Below are positions 1-11,401 of a stretch of DNA of 64,000 bases, piece by piece. The notes under the pieces were generated by a model. The model made no database searches. It had not been told where the DNA came from and was given only the letters and a program-made list of their open reading frames with translations. The position numbers were made by a program, and so were the translations under genes. The first letter of the stretch is position 1; each line of letters begins with the position of its first letter. The DNA is from Aurifilum marmelostoma. Taxonomy: Eukaryota > Ascomycota > Sordariomycetes > Diaporthales > Cryphonectriaceae. The stretch lies in assembly GCA_027559495.1 (NCBI GenBank), contig JAMXSV010000028.1, positions 372,001 to 436,000 on the forward strand, given 5' to 3'.

Positions 1-270
1 CCCATTTCGCCCTTTGCCCTCTGCATTGCATGTAGGATTGCTGCGCCACATTCCGGCAGGAAAGGCATCTTCAGCCGCTGCAGGTGGGCTCCTATCTCCA
101 TGGGGTTTCAAAGTATTTCCGGTTCCCTCCTCGCCGTGTCGGATCAACTCCAGAAGCCGCCACGTAATTAATGTCAACCTTTCTCTTTTTAAACCCTTTT
201 CAAGTACTATTTTGTAATCTCGTCATCTCCACATCCAATCCAATTGTGTAATTAATCAGATATTACAAAC
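1..270. other. Intergenic / 5' flank of the Clr5 gene
   Basis: No coding region is supported here. The short open frame near its start has no recognisable content. The stretch just before 271 is AT-rich, as expected for promoter and 5' untranslated DNA of the gene that follows. Confidence 0.5.
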
Positions 271-2089
271 ATGTCTGACGTCGAGCATCCGCAAGGACAA
301 GAGGAGGAAGAACACGAGGTCAGGGACAGGACTCGCATCACCAGGCGGGCACGGCCTATGCGTGCATCAGATGCACAATGGAACCGTCACAAGGATCTCA
401 TACAGAAACTGTATATGGACGATGAGTTGCCGCTCAAGTGGGTTATGGAGCTGATGGAGAGGGAACATGGATTCAAAGCATCGTAAGACAAAACACAAAA
501 AAGAAGAAAACAAAAAGAAAAAAAGAAAACCCATTATACGTTTCATGAAAATGATATCTGATTCACTAATCATGTCCTTGACACAGGCTGAAGATGTACA
601 AGACCCGGCTCAAGAGATGGGGCGCACGCAAGAACATCAGGATCAAGAATGACATGCTCCAAGAGGCAAGCAGCGCCCACATCACCAACGACACCGGCAG
701 CACGGCACGGACGGGAGCGGCCAGCCGGCCCCGGATCCAGCTGGCCAACGGGGTCGTGGTCGACATTGACCGTCTCGACGCCTACCTCCGGCGCAGCAAG
801 ATGATGTCGCCCGCGGCAAGACAGTACTGCATCCAGGGCGCCTTCGGCCTGCAGTACGCCTCCGTCTCCATCCGCCCGCCCGACACGCTCGCCCTGCTCG
901 AGATCATCCTGCTGCAGGTCCCAGAGTACATCCGCTGCCACTGGGGCGACGAGATGGCCCCCATGGACGTGCTGCACGCCATGACGCCCGCCCAGCCCCT
1001 CGCCCAGGCCATGCGCTGGTCGCACTTCTCGTACTGCCTGAGCCGGCTGCTGCGGAGCCGCTGTCTCGCCGAGGCCCTGATCCTGATGCGCGCCATGCCC
1101 GACATGCTGACGGCGCACTGGAAGAGCAGCCCCAACAATGTCGTCATGAGCCTGTTTATGTTCCTGATCGAGAGGATCCGCGACTGTGCCGCCATGGAGA
1201 ACCCGGAGGCGCTGTGGCTGCTGCGGGCCACCAAGTCCCTGACGGGCTACGTGGCGGATATGCTGTCTGAGCTGCCTACCAAGGCGCCGTGGCTCCAGCT
1301 GGCTGTCTCGCTGGCTAGGAACCTGTCCAAGGTAGAGGACGATATGATGGAGGAGACCGTCTTAAGGGCATGGTATGTTTTTTTCTTTCTTTTTTCTTTT
1401 CTTCAAAAAACAACATCCTTCCCATCTCCTTTTTTTTCTTTCTTCTTATATTACCTAGTTCCATGGCAAGAAAATAGACTGACGATTCCTACAGGTCGGC
1501 CTTCTCTCGTCACGTAAACCACCTAGTATCACTCTCCGCCATCCTAGACCGCGTCAGAGCCTGCGACGTGGGAGGCGTCACGCTGATCAGCCACGTCCAC
1601 CAGGGCATCCGGATGCTAGACGAGCAGCCGCCCAACGGCACAGACAGCACCGAGAGGTCCGTCCACGTGCTCTACTCGCTCGTGCGGGGCATGGAGGTCC
1701 TCGCGGACGCCGAGGGGACGGGCGCGCCCGAGGCCGACTGGCGGGTCAACTCGGGCTATGCGTGGATCCTGAGGCGGACAGAGGAGGCGCCCGGCTGGAT
1801 GGCTCCGTATCGGTTCCTGGCGGAGAGGCACCGGCACCGCGGGGAGCGCGTGGAGGCCGAGGTGGCGCTGCGGAAGGCTATCGAGACGGCCAGTGGGCTG
1901 TGGTCGGCTCGGGACCCGGTTGTGCTTGGCTATGTGTCGGTGTTGAGGGTCTGGCTGGTGGAGTGGTATGGCGAGGGTCATGTCAAGGTAGCAGAGGTCA
2001 CCAGGTGGCGGGACGAGCTGAAGAAGAATGTCAAGGGTTCATCACGGACGCGATATTCAAGTCATTACAGGAATCAAGGTCACGATTAG
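271..2089 (+). CDS. Clr5-domain protein (three exons)
   Basis: Predicted 530-residue protein from exons 271-482, 587-1372 and 1495-2089. All junctions are GT-AG and keep frame: GTAAGA at 483, GTATGT at 1373, acceptors CAG at 586 and ACAG at 1494. Residues about 30-90 form a Clr5 domain: the segment running DAQWNRHKDLIQKLY, then WVMELMEREHGFKAS, then MYKTRLKRWG, with the first intron splitting the domain, as is common in this family. Clr5 domains occur at the N-terminus of many fungal proteins and are thought to bind DNA or chromatin; the family is named after a fission-yeast silencing factor. The remaining ~440 residues are helical and rich in Arg, Leu and Ala, with no enzyme motif I recognise. 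It is tail to tail with the SDR gene, stops 55 bp apart. Exact function is unknown. Exon boundaries are well supported; the last ~20 residues are less typical. Confidence 0.85.
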
Positions 2090-2143
2090 ATGACAGTCTG
2101 GCTTTGATCCTCGTGAAGAAAATGGAAGCCATAATTAATAGGC

Positions 2144-3182
2144 TCAAACACAACGACCGCCATCGACCTGAAGATGGAGAATACTTCGTGTGAGCACGCG
2201 TTCGGCAGATGAGACAGAAGAGCAAACTGCAGGCCAAAGGGACAGAAGACATTACTCACCTCGAGATTCACGCCTGTGATGAATGAGGCCTCGTCACTCG
2301 CGAGATAGCAGCACCCGTTGGCAATGTCTGCCGGCGTCGACGCCCGGCCCAGGGGCACAGTAGCCACGAACCCAGCCCTGTTCTCCTCTGTGTCTGGCTT
2401 GCCTAGGAACAGATGTGATCTACCAAGAGGCGAGGCGAGTCAGTAGATATCTGGTAACAATAGTTCTTGTAATGCAATGTTGCTTACAATCCAGTGCCGC
2501 TCCCAAAGACAGGGGCCACTGAGTTGAACCGGATCTGCTTGGGGCCGTACTCAACGGCCATCGATTTGGCTAGAAGATTTCAGGATGAGAATAATCAGCC
2601 TACTTGTGACTCGCTCATGAACATGGTAAGAATCCTGGTTGTGCAGTGTTGGTGATCAGCTCTGAAACCAAAAACATAACACGCACTCGCATTGATAACA
2701 GCCGCCTTGGACGCATTATACCAAGCCAGCCCAGGCCGAGGCCTTACGCCCGCCGTCGAGGCCACATTGATAAAACACCCAGGCCTGCCGTTCTCCAGAA
2801 AGTAAGGCAAGAGCACATGAGTAGACAGCCAGATGGCCTTGACGTTGACATTGAAGCACAGGTCAAAGTCCCTCTCCGTCACGGTCTCGGTGGGCTTGTT
2901 CGGGTACGTCGCCCCGGCGTTGTTGACGACAATGTCCAGGCCGCCGAACCTGTCCGTGGCCGCCCTGAGGAGCGCCTCCCAGTCGCTCTGGCGCGTCACG
3001 TCGCCCCGCTGGAAGACGGCCGAGGCGCCGAGCTCGCTGGCGACGGCCTCCCCGCCCTCGACGGACAGGTCGGCCACGATGACCTTGGCGCCCTCGTGGA
3101 CGAACTTGGTGGCGATGCCGCGGCCGAAGCCTGACGCTGCGCCGGTGACGATGGCCACTTTGCCTTGGAGACGGCCAGACAT
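2144..3182 (-). CDS. Short-chain dehydrogenase/reductase (SDR), four exons
   Basis: Predicted 253-residue classical SDR, a normal family length, from exons 3182-2687, 2569-2488, 2419-2260 and 2167-2144 (minus strand). The last exon encodes only VDGGRCV before the stop and is recovered by the donor GTGAGT after GVNLE. Visible motifs: nucleotide-binding TGAASGFG (residues 13-20), D38 after beta-strand 2 suggesting NAD(H), NNAG (87-90), and the catalytic S142, Y155 and K159 (YNASK). It likely oxidises or reduces a secondary alcohol or ketone using NAD(H) in the cytosol; the substrate cannot be read from sequence. Related enzymes are annotated as 3-oxoacyl-ACP reductase-like or levodione/cyclopentanol dehydrogenase-like. 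I chose the ATG at 3182 because it precedes the conserved GKVAIVTG strand by seven codons; an upstream in-frame ATG would add a low-complexity extension. A TATATAA stretch lies about 145 bp upstream. Confidence 0.9.
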
Positions 3183-4450
3183 TGTTGGAGCTGGTGGGGT
3201 GAGTAGGGTTGTGGTTAGGCTGCAGGCGGTTGACGATGAGGGATGGTGGTGTGTCTGGACACTATTAGAGGAATGACAGGACGTCGGAATGGGCAATAGA
3301 GGAAAGTATGCCGTATGTAAGAATTATATAAAAGTGGCACAGCTTTTTGTACAAGAGACGAAGACTAACCGACCCCGCACGCCAGATCGGCATATAAAGA
3401 CAAGACACGTCGAGACATTGCCGAGTAGGAAAGGTGTACGGTGGCATGTCGTCGGTTGAATTGTTTTGGGGCATGTTGGAGAACGAGAAGTGATTAATCT
3501 GAACTCTTGAATCGCGGATGGAGGGGCAGTCTGGAATGTTGGTTCGCATAATAATTTATCAGTATAAAATCCATCTGCCAGCCCTTGAGCCTCGAATATT
3601 ATGGATGGCCATGATGTCTGGATCGCCCTTCTATGCTCTTCTTATTGCCACATTAACATGCAACATCTTTATTCAGTTGAGGATCTGAACTCTATTAGAT
3701 TCTCACTTTTAATAACATGATTTCAGGGCTGCCTGCAAGGGAAAGGTCGATTATATTGAAGAGGGAGAGTATTATCACCAAGCCAACCTGGAGGCAGGGA
3801 TTCATCCACAGCAGGCCAGAATTATGTAAGTACTCAAGAAAGAAGCGCCATCAAAGCGACTGATTATTTGATTCACAAGCGCTGAACAGACGGGACCCAT
3901 AGTATAGGATGTATGCTCGAAACAGCGTCTAACGCGTCTGTGGCGTTTCCTGCAGCGGTCGTTGGAAGTTAAGCAGTCATGACGGCGACATCCTGGGATG
4001 CTCGCGTCACCCTGCCAGAGGATGGCGAGCGCGTGGAGGAGGGCGCTGAAGTAGGTGCCAGCCCGGTAGAGCCAGGCGGGGGCCACCTCGGGGACCGGTA
4101 CTGTACAGAGATAAGTGGAGAGGATACCTACCAACCCCCCTCCTCGCCCCTCCAGCAGCCCACGCCAGAGATTACGCAGCCCCGGTTACCCGGCAAAAAA
4201 AGACAATCACTGGCATTCACTGTTCCGTGATTATTACTATTAGGTGATGCAGGTGGATTTCTAAGCGCTCCCGCTGCGAAACGTGCCCTGGATTAGAGAA
4301 TTCGATGCCGGAGCGAGGAGACATCCATTCTTCATTCATCAATCCCAGGGTTTGAAAGAAGACGAAAAGAGACTAGACGTGTTCGATTATCCATTTTTTT
4401 ACCTTTGGCTTTCGTGTTTCATACATAGAGGCTTTTTCTCCTTTTGGCTC
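3183..4450. other. Intergenic region with orphan exon-like stretches
   Basis: No complete gene is supported. Two stretches look like coding sequence but cannot be assembled. One is on the plus strand at about 3725-3828: a TTTCAG acceptor, an open frame containing EEGEYYHQANLEAG, then a GTAAGTA donor. The other is on the minus strand at about 3985-4110, reading WLYRAGTYFSALLHALAILW. They may be relics of a lost gene or chance. The 3' part (4250-4450) is the 5' flank of the carrier gene. Confidence 0.4.
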
Positions 4451-6064
4451 ATGTCTCCCGCAGCAGCAGCAGCAGCAGCACCAGCAGCCGGGACAGCCGG
4501 CGCGGGAACACCGCCCAGAACGCCACCTCCGGACACGGAGCAGACGCCGCTGCTCGCGTCACAGGCCGACGAGGACCGCGATGAGCACCAGGAGGCTGCC
4601 CTGCTCGAGCCGCCCCAGAGCGAGGCCCGGAAGCGCACCAAGAGCTGGTGGTTCTGGCGGGTCCTGTGGGCGGTGGTGGCGGCCCTGGTCCTGGCCGTCT
4701 TCATCAAGGGCTGGGTGGACGCCAAGGATGTCGACGTGAGTACAGTGCATATGTGGCGGCGTCTGACCAACACAGAGGCATACTCTTCTTCTTTGGTGTA
4801 CTGTACTATCATGCTGAATATGGTCTGGGCACACAGTTTGACCTGAAAGGCGCGCTGAAGAAGGCGCTGGGTGGTGGTTTGAGCGGTGCTGCCGCGATGC
4901 TGTTGCAGGTCCTGCTCTTGATGGTATGCATGCAACGTGACACCCTCTGTCCTCTGAGGTCTTCGACAATGCTTCGAACTGACTCCCTTAACTGACTGAT
5001 TCGGCTGTAGTGGATCCGTACAATCATGAACTACCAGTACCGCCATGGCACCTCTCTGACCACTGCCACCAAGACTCTGTACGCAGAGGGTGGCATCCGG
5101 CGCTTCTACCAGGGCACAGGCTGGGCCCTGATCCAAGGCCCCGTCTCGAGATTCGGTGACACGGCCGCCAACGCCGGCATCCTGGCCCTGCTCCAGTCCA
5201 ACGGCTATCTCCGCCAGCTGCCCACAGTCATCCAGACCATCTTTGCGTCTCTGTGGTAAGACACGCCATGTGCATCCCCAAGAAAGAGGAATAACCACAG
5301 TATTACGATCCTGGCTGACCCTTTGAGACACTCGCGCTCGTACAGTGCCGCCGCCTTCCGCATGGTGCTCACACCGATCGACACCATGAAGACCACCATG
5401 CAGGCCCAGGGCGCACGAGGCACAGCCCTCCTCAGGAGGCGCGTCAAGGAGAACGGTGTCGGGAGCCTGTGGTGGGGGGCCTTTGCCACTGCAGCCGCCA
5501 CCTTTGTGGGACATTACCCTTGGTTCGCAACCGTGAGTCTTGTCTGGTGTTCTGGACTGTCTTTTACTTTGGTCCCTCGTGTGCTTTTCAAGACACCACC
5601 TTCAAAATTTGGACAGACAGAGGGACTTACACGCATGATCACCAGTACAACTTCCTGTCAGAGGCCATCGCGGAGCCGCCGAAGCACCCCCTGATCGTCT
5701 GGCTGGCCCGCCTAGCTCTCATCGGCTTCTGCGCCTCGATCGTGTCCGACTCTGTCTCGAACTCGCTGCGGGTGGTCAAGACATACCGCCAGGTAAACGA
5801 CACCAAGGTCTCATACAGTACGTTTGCACTCTCTTCCTCGGACAGACTTGAACACAGATACGTTGCAAAAATGTGACAAGTGACGTGATTGTGATTGCTG
5901 ACCTTTGTCTCTTGTGTGAGTTTACAGCCGAGGCTGCCAGGCTTGTGGTCCTCCAGGACGGCATTCTGGGCTTGTTTGGTCGTGGTCTCAAGACGCGCAT
6001 CATTGCGAATGGGCTGCAGGGCATCCTGTTCTCCATACTCTGGAAGCTCTTCCTCGACCTGTGA
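4451..6064 (+). CDS. Mitochondrial carrier-family protein with N-terminal extension (six exons)
   Basis: Predicted 370-residue protein from exons 4451-4735, 4837-4923, 5011-5255, 5346-5532, 5646-5817 and 5928-6064; all junctions are GT-AG and in phase. The middle exons carry solute-carrier (SLC25-like) repeats: GLSGAAAMLLQVLLLMW, then LYAEGGIRRFYQGTGWALIQ, then a canonical PIDTMK signature, and a final repeat with FGRGLKTRI. Such proteins move metabolites across the inner mitochondrial membrane. The first ~95 residues are unusual: an Ala/Pro/Gly-rich segment, an acidic region with QTPLL, and a hydrophobic helix (WFWRVLWAVVAALVLAVFI). The repeats are divergent, so substrate and even organelle are uncertain. 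The start at 4451 was chosen over an in-frame upstream ATG (4283), whose codons look like untranslated leader. The end is either TGA at 6062-6064 or, if a further GTGAGT intron is removed at 6061, TAG at 6147-6149, adding a short WESKTS tail. Confidence 0.85.
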
Positions 6065-6149
6065 GTAATATTTCATGAGTTGTTGTTGAGTCGGTTTCCG
6101 CTCTTGCTGACATCTGGAAAAAAAAAGGTGGGAGAGTAAGACTTCCTAG

Positions 6150-6499
6150 GATGAGAATATTCGGGATATTAGACCTCAGGTCGAGACTTGCAACGGTGTA
6201 TGTTGAGGAGAGTGGAAGTACGTGTGCAAACTGCGGCAACCAAGGATGTAAAGGAAGGCACTTTGCGTCTATTTATGGTCACATTGATGACGATAAAGAG
6301 GGATATGTTGGTTCAAGCATAGATGGTCAGATTAGAATATAGGCTGGGATTCATCAGATGCGCTGGATATACATAGGTCCTTTTGGGTTTCCCACCATCC
6401 CTTTGAGGCTCACATATATGTATTCCGAGCTTGTAAATAGGTCACCATGCAGTTCAATATTGTTGATCAGTCTCCCATATCTTTTTCAAGGTGGAGTCG
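6150..6499. other. 3' flanks of two convergent genes
   Basis: This stretch between the carrier gene and the aldehyde dehydrogenase holds only short open frames and AT-rich sequence suited to two 3' untranslated regions. I see no other feature. Confidence 0.5.
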
Positions 6500-8084
6500 T
6501 CAGTAATGACCCTCGAGCGTAAGTGTTCCAGTCTTTGAAATAAGATATTCATCCACAGCAACATCCTTGCCGCTCTCCTTTCCGAGGCCGCTCTCTTTGA
6601 TGCCGCCAAACGGCGACTCGGCTGCCGACTGGTTGCCAGTGTTCTGTTGAGACGATTGTACACGTCAGCCCATCATTATCATTAATTACCAAGAAGCACA
6701 GCATCTTGTTCTCACTCACCAGGCCAATCATGCCGGCCTCCAGCCTCTCAAACATCCTCCACAGGCGGTCGACATTCTTGGTGAACACATAGCTTGCCAG
6801 TCCCATGCTCGTATCATTCGCCTTCTTGACAGCATCGTCTTCACTGTCGAATGTAAAGACCCCCAGGACCGGCGCAAACATCTCCTCCCTGGCCAGCTCC
6901 ATATCGTCCGTGATGCCCGTGAGGATCGTGGGCGCCATGAAGTAGCCCGTGGCCCCCCCGCCCGCACCACCACCCTCCTCACGCCTACCCGTGCCCATGA
7001 CAATCTTGGCGCCCTTGGCCACAGCGTCCCGGTGCAGATGCTCAGCCTTGTCCAGGCCCCTGGGCGTGGTCACGGGCCCCATGGTCGTGCCCTCCTCGGT
7101 GCCGTGCCCGAGCTTGAGCTGCCTGGTCCTGGCAGCCAGCATCTGCACGAACCTGTCGTGCACCCCGGCCTGGACGTACACCCTGTTGGCCGAGATGCAC
7201 GCCTGTCCCGCGTGCCGCCACTTGAGCGCCATGAGCTGGTCCAGGGCCTGCCCGAGGTCGGCGTCGTCAAAGACCACAAAGGGGCAGTTGCCGCCCAGCT
7301 CCAGCGTCACCTTCTTCAGGTTGCGCGCGCACAGGGCCGAGATGATCTTGCCGACCCGCGTGGACCCGGTGAAGGTGACCTTCCTCACCAGGGGGTGCAG
7401 GCACAGCGCCTCGGCCACGGGCGGCGTGTTGTCGAGGCTCGTGGTGAGCACGTTCAGGGCGCCGGGCGGGAAGCCGGCGCGCAGGGCCAGGTTGGCGAGG
7501 CACAGGGTGGTGATGGGCGTCTCGGGGCTGGGCTTGACGACCATGGTGCAGCCGGCGGCCAGGGCGGCGCCCGCCTTGCGCAGGACCATGGCGACGGGGA
7601 AGTTCCAGGGGCACAGCGCGGCGGCCACGCCGAGGGGCTGCTTGATGACCAGCACGCGGCGGCCCGGCGCGGCAGGGCTGTAGACGGCGCCCTGGATGCG
7701 GTCCGCCTCGCCCGCGAACCACCACGTGAAGCCCGCCGAGTAGTCGAGCTCGCCGTGGGCCTCGGCCAGGGGCTTGCCCGTCTCGTAGACCAGGATGCGG
7801 GCGAGGTCGTCGCGCGCCGCCTGGACGAGCTGGTGCCAGGCCATGAGGAGCTGGGCGCGCCGCCGCGGCGTGTACCTGGAGTAGGCGAGGAAGGCCTCGT
7901 GCGCCGACTGCACGGCCGCGTCGACGTCCTGGGCCTCGCTGTCGGCGCAGGTGGTCCATGTCCTGCCGGTGCCCGGGTCCTCCACGCTGAAGCGCTTGTT
8001 GGATTTGGGGGTGGTCCACCTGCCGTGGACGAAGCACTGGGGGGTGAAGAGGTCTTTGTCGTTGAGCTCGAAGGGGAGATCCAT
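6500..8084 (-). CDS. Aldehyde dehydrogenase, succinate-semialdehyde dehydrogenase type (two exons)
   Basis: Predicted 502-residue enzyme from exons 8084-6720 and 6643-6500; donor GTGAGT after GMIGL, acceptor CAACAG before NTGNQSAAESPFGG. Length is typical of NAD(P)-dependent aldehyde dehydrogenases. Visible motifs: the LCPWNFPVAM strand, FTGSTRVGK (coenzyme binding), general-base E262 in ELGGN, nucleophile C296 in GQACIS, and the C-terminal SPFGGIKESG. GQACISANR and the SPFGG ending are characteristic of the succinate-semialdehyde dehydrogenase branch, which converts succinate semialdehyde to succinate in the GABA shunt; other short aldehydes remain possible. No obvious mitochondrial presequence is seen, suggesting a cytosolic enzyme. 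The exon is very GC-rich, producing long antisense open frames that are not genes. A GTP-independent, two-exon structure like this is usual for fungal members. Confidence 0.92.
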
Positions 8085-9955
8085 CGTGGCTGGGTGGGGG
8101 GGGGGGCGGTGGTACGGTATAACTTCAGCAGTATTGGAAGGGAATATCTTCAGATCAAGTGGGTTGACAACTCAATTCCTTCTTGTGCTGAGCTCACGAA
8201 TCTATAAAAGTGGAGGTGATGACGATTATGATGATATTGTATCGAGCATGGCGGGGTTCGGGTGATACTCGCGAGGGGAAATGTCTCGGGAGATGGAAGA
8301 GCGCCGCTGACGAATATTATCGGCTTGCAGGTACTGTATGTAGAAACCAAACAGATGGCCAATCAATTTAGACTGTCATCTTGTTATGTCAACGCATGTT
8401 CCCTTCTCCGTTCTCGTGAAGTGTGTACAAGAAAATATAAAAAAGAAAAGAAGAAGAAAAAAAGAAGAGGAGGGGGAAAGTCGTCAGCGGGGGCTGCATA
8501 AAGATTCCATATGTTAGTGCAGTAATTATTAAATGATTAGTCGATCAAGCCTCTAATTATGTTTTAGGCTACTGTACTTGATTTAGTTGAGACAACACCG
8601 AAAAAAGCATGCCTGTCGGATCTGGTCTATCGAATATTGAGGTTCTCATCAGCCGTCTCTGCTTCATCCTATGGATCATCCTCGATACGTAGCTGAACAG
8701 CCTTCAGCTGAACTCCCAGCTCAGATAGATGAGTGATTCTGAAGTGATTCAGCACTATTTACTGCCTATATCATAATGATTCCAAGCGAGTACAGTTTAG
8801 GGTTGTTTGTGTATTGAAAGAGACAGGTTCAATCCGAATATTGTCCACGTGCAAAGCAGACAGATGTCCGTCTCAACTTTTGACAAGGTCTACAGTGACG
8901 AATCAGACGGATCCTGTGCCAAAATAGCCCTCAGCATGGCAAATTACTCGTACCCATTCAGCGAATAAAAGCCCCGATATTGGCTGTCTTGTTGTCCTCG
9001 CCCTCACTCACGCACAGTATCTGTGAAGGACAAATGAGGTGATATGGCCTCAGAGTCTCCTGATGAATATACTGCTCTAGGTTTTCCTGAGACCAACTGC
9101 CCCATTATCACGATGGTGGAGTGGTGGAGTGGAGATCCAAGACCTCGGGAGGGCTCGACTCGTTCCCTACATCAACCCACTGAACGACGACGTTCGAGAC
9201 TGGCATCAACACCCTAATTATAAACAACAGGACACACGTAAATCGATCATTAAAGTATGAGCTGGGTTCCTATCTGAGTGCCTACACAGGATAGAAGAAG
9301 GAACAGAGCTTCGGTCCGTTTCAATACGAGCGCATCAATAATTAAATGAACAAAGCCACATGCACCCCCTCGGACAAGCAAGGCATCATGATTCATGGCC
9401 CTGTAAGTAATACCTCTCTGATTGGAGGGGTAAGGAAGTATCGTATTGTGTGCACTGATTATTTTCTCCACGATCCCGCCCGCCCAATTGGCAAATTCTC
9501 CACGGAGCGGAACGACCCCAACAAGGCTCAAAGGAGCAGCTGGGCGGAATCATCGCAGCCGGGTCCAACTCGTACCCTCCTATGGAGCAGCTGGAATCCA
9601 CCATGCGTGACCTCGGGGAGCCGGAGCCGAAGGGGATGGGGTTTGTGATAAAAGTCGTGGGACACTTAAATGCTGGCGCTTGTAAAGTGGTCACCTGTCT
9701 GTCTTGCTACCAAGAATCACCGTCGTCCTCCTGGCTTTTGCTCTAATGTTCCCCCCCCCGATTAATTCGTATAATAATTATCTGCTACTGGGATAGTATT
9801 TATTGCCCTACAACCCTAATGTCTTCTCAAGACTTGATGGAGACTGTCAGTCTCTTCCTCGAGTCGTTCCCTCACGTCTTTGACTCCTTGTTTAGTAATT
9901 GGCCCCTAAGTAGATACAATATTTGACCGTCTGGAAAAAAAAAAAAAAAAAAAAA
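8085..9955. other. Intergenic region, 1.9 kb
   Basis: It contains the upstream flank of the aldehyde dehydrogenase, AT-rich unique DNA, and the promoter side of the galactanase gene. One stretch at about 9465-9720 (plus strand) reads like protein (KEQLGGIIAAGSNSYPPMEQ, then LESTMRDLGEPEPKGMGF) but lacks a credible start and neighbours, so it may be a gene relic. An A-run (about 9935-9955) ends directly at the next start codon. Confidence 0.45.
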
Positions 9956-11401
9956 ATGCTGTGCAGACAACTCCTGACCACAGCAGCACTGGCGGCTCTG
10001 GCCACAGCCGACGAGACATGGACCATCAATGCCTCGTCCGACTGGGGCACCTGGGAAGGCTGGGGCGTCTCCCTCGCCTGGTGGGCCAAGGCCTTTGGGA
10101 CCCGCGACGACCTGGCCGACATCTTCTTCAGCCTCGACTCGACCACGCTCAACTCCGTCAGCCTCCCCGGGCTGGGCTTCAACATTGCCCGCTACAACGC
10201 AGGGGCGTGCAGCAACAACACCTACGACGGCACCTCGATGGCCGAGTCGCCCGATATCATCGCCTCCCGGCAGATGGACGGGTACTGGTGGGACTGGGCG
10301 TCAGGGGACCCGGCCTCGAGCAGCTGGCACTGGGACGTGGACGCGGGCCAGAGGTCGATGCTGACCAAGGCCGCGGCCAACGGCGCCGACCACCTGGAGC
10401 TGTTCAGCAACTCGCCCATGTGGTGGATGCTGTACAACAAGAACCCGTCCGGCTCCGACAACGGCACCAGCGACAACCTGCAGAGCTGGAACTACGACAA
10501 CCACACGCACTACCTGGCCGAGATTGCCCTGTACGCCAGAGACAACTGGGGCGTCACCTTTGAGAGCGTCGAGCCCTTCAACGAGCCCTCGGCCGACTGG
10601 TGGAGCGGCACGAGCGGCACCCAGGAGGGATGCCACTTCGACGTCTCGACGCAGGCCACCGTGATCGAGTCACAGCGCGCGGCGCTGGACTCCCTGGGCC
10701 TGACCTCGGCCATCGTCTCCGCCTCGGACGAGAACACGTACGACGAGGCCGTCACGACGTTCAACGACCTCGGCGCCACGGCCATCAGCGACCTGGGCCG
10801 CATCAACGTGCACGGCTACGAGGGCGCGTCGGGCAGCCGGGACGGGCTCTACGACCTCGCGTCGGCGGCCGGCCTCGCCCTCTGGAACAGCGAGTACGGC
10901 GACAGCGACGCCACGGGCGAGGGCCTGGTGAGCAACCTGATCCTGGACCTGCGCTGGCTGCACCCGACGGGCTGGGTGTACTGGCAGGCCATCGACGGGG
11001 GCGGCTGGGGGCTCATCGACGGGGACAACGACGACCTGACGCTGGGGGCCGCGACGCAAAAGTACTTTTGCCTGGCGCAGTTCTCGCGCCACATCAGGGA
11101 GGGCATGCGCATCCTGGACGGGGGGTCGGACCACGTGGTCGCCGCGTACGACGCGGACAGCTCCAGGCTGGTCATCGTGGCCGTCAACTGGGGCGACGCG
11201 CAGTACCTCAACTTTGAGCTGTCGGGCTTCTCGACGCCCGGCACCGACGGGCAGGCCATCCCGAGGTGGAGCACCGAGATCGGGAGTGGTGATCAGTATG
11301 TGTCGACGCCGGCCGACACGGTGCAGGACGGGACTGTCTTCTGGTCGTATTTTGAGACAAATGAGGTGCAGACTTTTGAGGTTGCGAATGTGAAGATCTG
11401 A
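9956..11401 (+). CDS. Secreted GH30 endo-beta-1,6-galactanase-type glycoside hydrolase (intronless)
   Basis: Predicted 481 residues in one exon. A signal peptide of ~18 residues (LLTTAALAALATA) precedes the mature enzyme. The protein matches the fungal GH30 subgroup acting on beta-1,6-galactan side chains of arabinogalactan proteins: WGVSLAWWAKAFG near the N-terminus, FNIARYNAGAC, FSNSPMWWM, the acid/base E210 in VEPFNEPSADWW, and the nucleophile E313 in LWNSEYGD, followed by GWVYWQAIDGGGWG. It would be a (beta/alpha)8 barrel plus a C-terminal beta-sandwich and act outside the cell on plant polysaccharide. The ATG at 9956 is directly after an unbroken run of about 21 A; a longer reading starting upstream would only add lysines and hide the signal peptide. 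Family assignment is strong; specificity is inferred from the family. Confidence 0.93.
   Translation: MLCRQLLTTAALAALATADETWTINASSDWGTWEGWGVSLAWWAKAFGTRDDLADIFFSLDSTTLNSVSLPGLGFNIARYNAGACSNNTYDGTSMAESPDIIASRQMDGYWWDWASGDPASSSWHWDVDAGQRSMLTKAAANGADHLELFSNSPMWWMLYNKNPSGSDNGTSDNLQSWNYDNHTHYLAEIALYARDNWGVTFESVEPFNEPSADWWSGTSGTQEGCHFDVSTQATVIESQRAALDSLGLTSAIVSASDENTYDEAVTTFNDLGATAISDLGRINVHGYEGASGSRDGLYDLASAAGLALWNSEYGDSDATGEGLVSNLILDLRWLHPTGWVYWQAIDGGGWGLIDGDNDDLTLGAATQKYFCLAQFSRHIREGMRILDGGSDHVVAAYDADSSRLVIVAVNWGDAQYLNFELSGFSTPGTDGQAIPRWSTEIGSGDQYVSTPADTVQDGTVFWSYFETNEVQTFEVANVKI

Noticed and set aside
7032..8207. 391-codon plus-strand open frame
   Set aside because: It is the antisense shadow of the GC-rich aldehyde dehydrogenase exon.
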